Source of the DNA: Sporosarcina sp. Te-1
Lineage (GTDB): Bacteria; Bacillota; Bacilli; Bacillales_A; Planococcaceae
Length of the DNA stretch: 64,000 nt
Assembly: GCF_017498505.1 (NCBI RefSeq)
Contig: NZ_CP071798.1
Coordinates: forward strand, 1,881,501-1,945,500
Direction of reading: 5' to 3'
Below are positions 53,625-64,000 of the stretch, in pieces. The translations under genes were made by a program, and so were the position numbers. The notes beneath the pieces were generated by a model. It had not been told where the DNA came from and searched no databases. It worked only from the letters and a program-made list of their open reading frames with translations. Every line of letters starts with the position of its first letter. Within the stretch, counting starts at the first letter, position 1.

Positions 53625-54539
53625 TCAAACCCGGTCCTGTTCCCGTAACTCATTGTAGGGGGCGAACATTTCAATATGCCGATATAAATTTTCGAAAGTT
53701 GCAGGCAATGTGCCCCCGTATTCGCCATCAAGATTCAGCAAGACTTCCTCATCTGATGTCACTTTAATGCGCTCGGCGCTCGTTGAAATGACAAGGGGAT
53801 CTTCCAAATGCTCGCCGCGAAGCGCCAGTGAGACGACTCGAATGAATTCGGCAATATTGCATTTCTTCAGAATGAGCAAGGTGAATTTACCATCATTGAT
53901 ACTCGATTGGGGTGCCAGTTTTTCGAAGCCGCCAACTGAATTGGTCAAACCAACCAGGAATAGCATGGCTTCCTCATCAAACACTTCCCCGTCATATTCA
54001 ATACGGACTGGGCTGGAGTGGATGGATGGCAGCATCTCGATTCCTTTCAAGTAATAGGCAAGCTGGCCTAACATCGTCTTCAGACGACTTGGTACCTCAT
54101 ATGTCAATTCGGTCAATCGGCCGCCCCCGGCAATATTGATGAAATATCGATTGCCGTTCATCAAACCGACATCAACGGGAATGGTCTTCCCTTCAATGAT
54201 GATATCGAGCGCAGCGTCGATATCCCGCGGTATACGCAACGCCCTTGCAAAGTCGTTCGTTGTGCCGGTAGGTATCAACCCGATTTTCGGGCGGTTCTCG
54301 TACGACGAAACACCAGCTACCACCTCATTTAACGTCCCGTCTCCGCCTGAAGCGATTATCAGGTCAAAGCCCCGCTCCACAGCATGCTTGGCGGCTTCTA
54401 TGGCATCCCCCTCGCATGTCGTCGCATGGGCGGACGTTTCATAGCCTGCCTGTTCAAGTCTTTCCAGTACTTCAGCCAGATGCTTGCGAAACACTTCTCT
54501 TCCCGCTGTCGGATTGTAAATTATTCGTGCACGCTTCAT
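53625..54539 (-). CDS. dagK: Diacylglycerol/lipid kinase
   Basis: 304 residues of the DgkB/YegS family. ATP site ASGGDGTLNEVV, IPTGTTNDFARAL, and the metal-related NIAGGG and NLDGEYGG motifs. It phosphorylates diacylglycerol released by lipoteichoic acid synthesis. It is in the conserved position next to rlmD and the gat genes. Confidence 0.88.
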   Translation of the reverse strand: MKRARIIYNPTAGREVFRKHLAEVLERLEQAGYETSAHATTCEGDAIEAAKHAVERGFDLIIASGGDGTLNEVVAGVSSYENRPKIGLIPTGTTNDFARALRIPRDIDAALDIIIEGKTIPVDVGLMNGNRYFINIAGGGRLTELTYEVPSRLKTMLGQLAYYLKGIEMLPSIHSSPVRIEYDGEVFDEEAMLFLVGLTNSVGGFEKLAPQSSINDGKFTLLILKKCNIAEFIRVVSLALRGEHLEDPLVISTSAERIKVTSDEEVLLNLDGEYGGTLPATFENLYRHIEMFAPYNELREQDRV

Positions 54540-54618
54540 CCTCGTTACCTCTCAATTCAACAAATATGATAATAGTCCATCACTCATAAGACGTATAGGA
54601 ATAGTCCTGGTTGCCGTC

Positions 54619-55188
54619 TTATGCCTTTTCTTGCAAGACGGGCATGAATGTTTTTCGCAAATCTTCATAAACCGTCAACCAAAGTTCCGGTCTCGATGTA
54701 TATTCCGCCATTAACGTTTCAATGAACGCCCTCTGTTTCTCTTCAAAATCCGGATGATCCTTAGGCGGCAGTTGTTTTCGGCGCTCCAACACATCTTGCT
54801 GGATGGAAGCTGCCCGAGGTCCCCACTTCGCCGCCACTTCCCCGTTTCCATCAAGCAGCAAGTAAATCGGTATGGACCGGCCGCCATTCGTCAAATGTCT
54901 GTCGATCAAATCGGTATCGGCATCCCGATACACTGTTCGTACATCCAGATCGGCCGCTTCCGCGATCCGACGCAAGATGGCATTATTCATCATGGCATCT
55001 CCACACCAGTCCTCTGTGATGACGAGAATTTCCGGTTTCTTCTCTTTGAGCAATTCAATAAAGCCGTCATCTTGCGGTACTTCGAACTTCTCATATACCC
55101 GTTCTGTGTTCTCTTTATGCTTCTCCATTTTGGACGTATAGTCAGCTAGGGAGATTGCTTCATCGAAATATTGTTTTTCCGTTTTCAT
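54619..55188 (-). CDS. Thioredoxin-family protein (Thioredoxin_9)
   Basis: 189 residues with a thioredoxin fold and an active site reduced to WCGDA, so only one of the two redox cysteines is present. The ITEDWCGDAMMNNAILR and SIPIYLLLDGNGE segments mark the family. Role unknown. The ATG at 55188 has AAAGGAG. Confidence 0.75.
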   Translation of the reverse strand: MKTEKQYFDEAISLADYTSKMEKHKENTERVYEKFEVPQDDGFIELLKEKKPEILVITEDWCGDAMMNNAILRRIAEAADLDVRTVYRDADTDLIDRHLTNGGRSIPIYLLLDGNGEVAAKWGPRAASIQQDVLERRKQLPPKDHPDFEEKQRAFIETLMAEYTSRPELWLTVYEDLRKTFMPVLQEKA

Positions 55189-55310
55189 TCTCTCCACACT
55201 CCTTTATCCCAGTTTACGTATAGATTCGCCCCGAGGCAAACAACACGTTCAGAAAACGCCCTATGTCTTGACTCGTTGAAGCCAACCATAGGACGTCCAT
55301 TCCTTCGCAC

Positions 55311-56741
55311 TTAGCGTTTATTGATTTCCTCAAGAAGCAGTTTATTGACAAGCGGTGGATTTGCCTGTCCTTTCGTCGCTTTCATTACTTGACCGACAAG
55401 GAATCCGACTGCTCGATCTTTACCATTCTTGTAGTCCTCGATGGATTGTTCATTCGCATCCAGAATTTCTGTAATGACGGTACGCAGCGTACCTTCATCC
55501 GAAATTTGGACAAGACCTTTCGCTTTAACGATTTCTGCCGCATCGCCGCCGTTTTCAATCAATTCCTTGAACACTTTCTTTGCAATTTTGGAAGAGATTG
55601 TCCCGTCGGTGATCAATTTGATCATGCTGGCAAGACCTTCCGGCGTCAATGCCGTTTCATGAAATTCTTTTTGCTCGGCATTCAAATAAGCGGATACTTC
55701 GCCCATGAGCCAGTTGGAAGCGAGCTTCGCATCGGCTCCAGCCTTCACTGTCGCGTCGAAGAAGTCAGACATTTCCTTCGTCAATGTCAACACGTGGGCA
55801 TCGTATTCAGGCAAGTCGAGTTCTTGCACATATCGCGCTTTTCGGGCATCCGGCAATTCTGGAATTTCCGCACGGACACGGTCCATCCATTCTTGGTCGA
55901 TATGGATTTCCGACAAGTCTGGTTCGTTGATGAAACGGTAATCGTTTGCGCTACCTTTCACCCGCATCAAAACTGTTTGTCCAGTCGCTTCGTCGTAACG
56001 ACGTGTTTCCTGTACAATTTTGCCGCCTGACAGCAAGATTTTTTCTTGGCGTTCTACTTCATTCGCAATCCCTCTACGGACAAAGTTGAACGAGTTTAAG
56101 TTCTTCAACTCGGTTTTCGTGCCGAATTCCGTTTGGCCGAACGGACGGATTGAAATATTGGCATCACAGCGCAGGGAGCCTTCTTCCATTCGAACATCCG
56201 AAACACCTGTATATTGAATAATAGCTTTCAATTTTTCAAGGAATGCATACGCTTCTTCAGGAGAGCGAATATCCGCTTCCGTTACGATTTCGATTAGAGG
56301 AGTACCTTGTCTGTTCAAATCAACAAGAGAGTATCCGCCTTCCGCATGCGTCAGTTTACCTGCGTCTTCCTCTAAATGGACACGTTCAATGCGGATTTTC
56401 TTCTTCTTGCCTTCCACTTCGATTTCAATCCAGCCATTAGATCCGACTGGACGTTTATCTTGGGAGATTTGGAACGCCTTTGGATTGTCCGGGTAGAAAT
56501 AATGCTTCCGGTCAAAGTTCATCACTGGAGCAATTTCACAGTTTAACGCCATGGACGCTTTCATTCCAAAATCAATTGCCCGTTTATTCATGGTAGGCAA
56601 CGTGCCTGGGTACGCCAAATCGATCACATGAATATTCTTATTCGGCTCTGCACCAAAATGGGCAGGGGCCGGCGAAAAGATTTTTGTCTCTGTTTTCAGT
56701 TCCACGTGGACTTCAAGTCCGACAATTGTTTCAAAGTTCAT
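55311..56741 (-). CDS. gatB: Asp-tRNA(Asn)/Glu-tRNA(Gln) amidotransferase subunit B
   Basis: 476 residues. [22 protein letters not shown] and the kinase-like cradle, then a C-terminal YqeY/GatB helical domain that grips tRNA. Phosphorylates the mischarged aminoacyl-tRNA. Overlaps gatA by 4 bp. Confidence 0.93.
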   Translation of the reverse strand: MNFETIVGLEVHVELKTETKIFSPAPAHFGAEPNKNIHVIDLAYPGTLPTMNKRAIDFGMKASMALNCEIAPVMNFDRKHYFYPDNPKAFQISQDKRPVGSNGWIEIEVEGKKKKIRIERVHLEEDAGKLTHAEGGYSLVDLNRQGTPLIEIVTEADIRSPEEAYAFLEKLKAIIQYTGVSDVRMEEGSLRCDANISIRPFGQTEFGTKTELKNLNSFNFVRRGIANEVERQEKILLSGGKIVQETRRYDEATGQTVLMRVKGSANDYRFINEPDLSEIHIDQEWMDRVRAEIPELPDARKARYVQELDLPEYDAHVLTLTKEMSDFFDATVKAGADAKLASNWLMGEVSAYLNAEQKEFHETALTPEGLASMIKLITDGTISSKIAKKVFKELIENGGDAAEIVKAKGLVQISDEGTLRTVITEILDANEQSIEDYKNGKDRAVGFLVGQVMKATKGQANPPLVNKLLLEEINKR

Positions 56742-58207
56742 CGGTTTTGTCCCTCCCCAACTAACGGAGTGCCCGCCTTGAAATCAGTCGCTTGCTCAAA
56801 CGCATGCGCCACTTTGTAAAGCAATCCTTCTTCGAAGTGATCACCGATGATTTGCAACCCGATCGGCAATCCTTCAGAAACGCCGCAAGGTACCGAAATG
56901 GCTGGAACGCCCGCCAGGTTAACCGGTACAGTCAAGATGTCATTCGCATAGAGCGTCAACGGATCAAATACCGTTTCCCCCAGCTTATAGGCAGTCGTCG
57001 CGCTTGTCGGACCGACGATGACATCATATTTTTGGAACAGATCCGCAAAATCCTTAGAGATCAATGACCGGACTTTTTGCGCTTTTACATATACTTCTTC
57101 ATATTGGTTCGCACTCAACGCATACGTTCCGTATAAAATACGTTTCTTCACTTCTGGACCAAATCCTTCAGAGCGAGAACGGAAATAAAGTTCTTCCAGG
57201 TTTTTCACACCTTCAGGTCGGTAACCATAACGGATTCCGTCAAATCTTGCCAAGTTGGAAGAAGCCTCGCCGCAAGCGATGACATAATAGGTCGGTGCGC
57301 CATATTTGGCATGCGGCAAGTCGACCTCTTCGATAACTGCCCCAAGTGATTCAAGAACTTTTAAAGCTTCACGGACAGAGGCTTTGACTGCTTCGTCCAC
57401 GCCTTGCCCCAAGAATTCCTTAGGAACTGCTACTTTCAAGCCTTTGATGTCGCCAGTTAATGCCTTCCGGTAATCAGGAACTTCTTTAGATGCAGATGAG
57501 AAGTCATGGTGGTCATTGCCCGCAATCGCGCTAAGCAGCATAGCGTTGTCTTCTACGTTCCGAGTCAATGGCCCAATCTGATCCAACGAGGACGCAAAAG
57601 CAACAAGTCCATAGCGGGACACGCGGCCATATGTCGGCTTCATGCCGACTACACCACAAAATGCAGCAGGCTGACGAACGGAACCGCCCGTATCGGTGCC
57701 TAAAGAAAATAGCGCCTCACCCGATGCGACTGCTGCAGCAGAGCCACCGGAAGAACCACCGGGAACACAATCAAGATTCCAAGGGTTGCGCGTTACTTGG
57801 AAAGCTGAATGTTCAGTCGTTGAACCCATTGCAAATTCATCCATATTCAATTTGCCCAAGGTGACCATTCCAGCTTCTTTCACTCGTTCCACTACGGTAG
57901 CATCATATACCGGCACAAAGTCTTCCAGCATTTTACTGCCGCAAGTTGTTTTCGTGCCATTTGTAATGATGTTGTCTTTAATGCCGATCGGCAATCCGAA
58001 TAATGGACCCCGCTGCTCCAGCGGGACGTTGTCCAATTGGTCCGCCTGCGCCTTCGCTTCCTGTTCAGTCACCGTCAAAAATGCTTGTACATCCCCTTCG
58101 ACATCCGCAATCCGGCTGAATGCATCTTCGGTAATTTCTTTGACGGAGACTTCACGATTATGTAATAGCTGTTGAAGCTCTGTTGCCGTTTTAGAAAATA
58201 AGGTCAT
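56738..58207 (-). CDS. gatA: Asp/Glu-tRNA amidotransferase subunit A
   Basis: 489 residues, amidase signature family. Catalytic Lys in [10 protein letters not shown] and the Ser pair in [15 protein letters not shown]. It frees ammonia from glutamine for GatB. AGGAGGG precedes the ATG at 58207. Confidence 0.93.
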   Translation of the reverse strand: MTLFSKTATELQQLLHNREVSVKEITEDAFSRIADVEGDVQAFLTVTEQEAKAQADQLDNVPLEQRGPLFGLPIGIKDNIITNGTKTTCGSKMLEDFVPVYDATVVERVKEAGMVTLGKLNMDEFAMGSTTEHSAFQVTRNPWNLDCVPGGSSGGSAAAVASGEALFSLGTDTGGSVRQPAAFCGVVGMKPTYGRVSRYGLVAFASSLDQIGPLTRNVEDNAMLLSAIAGNDHHDFSSASKEVPDYRKALTGDIKGLKVAVPKEFLGQGVDEAVKASVREALKVLESLGAVIEEVDLPHAKYGAPTYYVIACGEASSNLARFDGIRYGYRPEGVKNLEELYFRSRSEGFGPEVKKRILYGTYALSANQYEEVYVKAQKVRSLISKDFADLFQKYDVIVGPTSATTAYKLGETVFDPLTLYANDILTVPVNLAGVPAISVPCGVSEGLPIGLQIIGDHFEEGLLYKVAHAFEQATDFKAGTPLVGEGQNR

Positions 58208-58446
58208 CGGTTTCCCTCCTATCAATTGCGCCTAAGCGTTCTTTGTCTCAATTTGAGAAGCAGCGAAAACTCGCCACGTTGTTGGGCAAGGCCGTATACA
58301 TGGACATTGCGTTTGGCAATAAAATACAATTCTCTTTGAGACATTCCGCTATCGGCTTGGACCAACTATAAGTTGGCCAATCAGGTGTCACTGTTAATTA
58401 CAACAGCTTAACCTGGGTTTGTATTGCAAATAAGCACTTAATTAGC
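58208..58446. repeat. Unusual 239-bp insertion-like gap between gatC and gatA
   Basis: These genes usually abut. The gap has TGTCTCAA near 58246 and its complement TTGAGACA near 58337, and a perfect hairpin CCAACT-ATA-AGTTGG near 58363-58377. A small non-coding insertion is possible. No T tract or ORF is seen. Confidence 0.35.
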
Positions 58447-58740
58447 TTATGAAAGGATATTCGGAACTTTGATCATTCCATCCTCATGTTCCTTCACGCT
58501 AGCCAACATGTCGTCGCGATCTAATATCTCCGTCGGAACATCTTCACGAAGAACATTGATTTGGTGCAACGGATGCGTCATCGGTTCAACATGTGTCGTA
58601 TCGACTTCCTCAAATCGCTCAGCGAATTTGTCCAATTCACTTAACATCTCTGCATATTGCTCGGCTTCTTCGTCGGAAAAAGCGATCCGCGCAAAATTGG
58701 CGTAATAAAAAACGTCATCTTTTGTAAATTGGTGAGTCAT
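58447..58740 (-). CDS. gatC: Asp/Glu-tRNA amidotransferase subunit C
   Basis: 97 residues: ANFARIAFSDEEAEQYAEMLSEL and DTTHVEPMTHPLHQINVLREDV. Small linker subunit that clamps GatA to GatB. GGAGGCGAGC precedes the ATG at 58740. Confidence 0.92.
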   Translation of the reverse strand: MTHQFTKDDVFYYANFARIAFSDEEAEQYAEMLSELDKFAERFEEVDTTHVEPMTHPLHQINVLREDVPTEILDRDDMLASVKEHEDGMIKVPNILS

Positions 58741-59026
58741 TTGCTCGCCTCCTCTGTATCGTATTGTACGATTAATCTTATCACCTGACAACAACGTTGA
58801 AAAGCGGCTCCTTGTGTAGTGTAACCGAATTTATCGGGAGTCGTGCAACTAGATGAAATTAATTCTGTGATTCATCCAAAAAAGAACCCGCTTGGCCCAG
58901 TTCACTCCATCTGCCAAAAGTAGCGAAACCCATTGAATAATCAAGCTGATGGAAGCCTGGGAGACTGTATCAGCCTGACGAGATTGCAGCTGCTTTTCAA
59001 GGCTGATACAGCGATATGCCGGGAGC

Positions 59027-60154
59027 TCAATACCCATAAATATGGACAAACGGTTCTTCACCGGAATCCTTGACGATTAACGCCTCGGGTCCATTCACCG
59101 ATGTGATGCTTACTTCCACATTGATATTCGGAAAGTACGCTTTGACGAGCGAAGTCAAATATTGAGTGAAACCGATCGTTTCGCTCGTTCCGAAAAATTG
59201 AATCGGGACTTCAATTCGCAGCGATTCATATTCGTCATCGCGAAAATGCGCCGTCCCGATCACGTTGACGAAGCTTGGAAAATATTTATCGATATCCTGT
59301 TTGAATTTGCTGAAGGTGTTATTGATATCCCGATAATTCGTAAGGGAGGACGGTGCCGGAAGAGTGACATACTTTTCGTTCACTTCTTTCCACCCCGAGG
59401 CGGCTGTTTTTCCTTTATCCGCATAAGCCGTTGCAAAGTATGTACCGGGAACGATTGAACTTCTGCTTTCCTGCTTGAACAGACCGATAACAATCGGAAT
59501 GTCCGCGAGCCCTTCTTTCGCCCGTAATCTGCTGACAATCTCATCGGCCATTTTCATGCCTTCTTTTTGGAGTTTATCATCTGGAATCCGGGTTTCTGAA
59601 CCATCCCTTGCGTAATAAATTGAGTTCAGGGCCAATCCAATTGATATTCCCGATAACCGGATATTATTCTCCCCCGACTTTTGCAAGTAATTTTGTTCGA
59701 CGATATGAGCCAAGTAGATTGGTGCCTGTTCAGCGGCCTCTTCCGCGCTGGCTCCCTTTGATGCACCCGCGGGATTCAGCCCTTGGTCATTGTCGCTGCT
59801 GCGGGCCAGCCATTTGCGGGCCGTTTCTTTATCAATATATTGGCCTTCCTGAAAGAAATACTTTTCCGGGTCGAAATGGCGGGTGGAAAGGCGCAGCAAC
59901 CCCTGCTCCACTTCTTTCATGTCGTATTTCGTATGAAGATTGCTGACAACCATCCCACGGCTTGCACTCTGTTTGAATGGAATCAATGTCTTATAAAATT
60001 CATCCTTCAACTGAACATCCGGGATGATGACAGTTTCTTTCGCCTTCTCTTCATTCTCCTGGATGACCTCGTCTTTTTCCGGTGCAAATGAAGGAAGGCA
60101 GCCTCCGAGGAACAGCACGGCGGCTAATCCTGGTGCTACCCATATCCTTTTCAT
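59027..60154 (-). CDS. camS: CamS family sex pheromone lipoprotein
   Basis: 375 residues. Signal peptide and lipobox KRIWVAPGLAAVLFLGGC, then the CamS domain. In enterococci and staphylococci the cleaved signal acts as a peptide pheromone for plasmids; the role of the body is unclear. Placed right after ligA as in other Bacillales. Confidence 0.88.
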   Translation of the reverse strand: MKRIWVAPGLAAVLFLGGCLPSFAPEKDEVIQENEEKAKETVIIPDVQLKDEFYKTLIPFKQSASRGMVVSNLHTKYDMKEVEQGLLRLSTRHFDPEKYFFQEGQYIDKETARKWLARSSDNDQGLNPAGASKGASAEEAAEQAPIYLAHIVEQNYLQKSGENNIRLSGISIGLALNSIYYARDGSETRIPDDKLQKEGMKMADEIVSRLRAKEGLADIPIVIGLFKQESRSSIVPGTYFATAYADKGKTAASGWKEVNEKYVTLPAPSSLTNYRDINNTFSKFKQDIDKYFPSFVNVIGTAHFRDDEYESLRIEVPIQFFGTSETIGFTQYLTSLVKAYFPNINVEVSITSVNGPEALIVKDSGEEPFVHIYGY

Positions 60155-60160
60155 TACTAC

Positions 60161-64000
<3,840 letters not shown>

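Noticed and set aside
58849..59061. 70-codon minus-strand frame after camS
   Set aside because: It overlaps the camS end, has no ribosome binding site and no family match.

Overview
The window is chromosomal DNA of a low-GC Gram-positive bacterium of the Bacillales. A Planococcaceae genus such as Sporosarcina or a relative is my best guess; this is inferred, not proven. Support comes from strong AGGAGG ribosome binding sites, TTG and GTG starts, many Rho-independent terminators, and the block pcrA-ligA-camS-gatC-gatA-gatB-dagK-rlmD on the minus strand at 48.3-64.0 kb, which follows the gene order known from Bacillus. A cydA-cydB-cydS quinol oxidase operon sits inside that block. No rRNA or tRNA gene was seen.

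Region 0-29.4 kb is ordinary accessory and metabolic chromosome. It holds a polysaccharide deacetylase, then a large polyamine protein that joins a BpsA-type aminopropyltransferase, a zinc ribbon and an AdoMet decarboxylase (SpeD) in one chain behind a structured leader. Two SpeG/BltD-like acetyltransferases follow nearby. Next come Nudix, phosphotransferase, phospholipase-A2-like, prolyl oligopeptidase and ECF sigma/anti-sigma genes, several GNAT enzymes, a SulP transporter with a universal stress protein, and two decayed genes. At 22.3-29.3 kb there is a tight operon of a FluG-type amidohydrolase, an APC permease, an M20 deacylase and a glutamine synthetase homologue. Its divergent regulator looks like a sigma-54 activator but lacks the GAFTGA loop and the Walker B acidic pair.

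Region 29.4-38 kb is a patchwork: a VOC/TetR divergent pair with clear operators, a complete IS1182-family element that duplicated a 29-bp terminator hairpin, a candidate type I toxin-antitoxin locus, an MFS/TetR drug-efflux pair, three small chromosomal-type genes, and a truncated second IS1182 copy.

Region 37.9-48.3 kb is a decayed Tn916-like integrative element abutting the 3' end of rlmD. All genes are on the minus strand. From right to left it has a 5'-truncated TcpC (Orf13), an Orf12-like leader peptide with terminator, a class C group II intron, a FexA/FexB-like phenicol exporter, an Orf7-like sigma factor, an Orf8-like HTH protein, a four-copy 20-bp repeat, a cfr-family 23S rRNA methyltransferase, an lsa(B)-type ABC-F protein, and a DUF3173 remnant. 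Each of the three resistance genes is preceded by a short leader ORF and competing hairpins, so expression is probably induced by stalled ribosomes. Together they would protect the ribosome by methylation, displace drug from it, and export phenicols. No integrase, relaxase or second att copy was found.

Between rlmD and the cyd operon lies an unusual pair of phased repeats: eight TTTGGC words at 20-21-bp spacing and four GGYGTTCM words at exactly 20-bp spacing.
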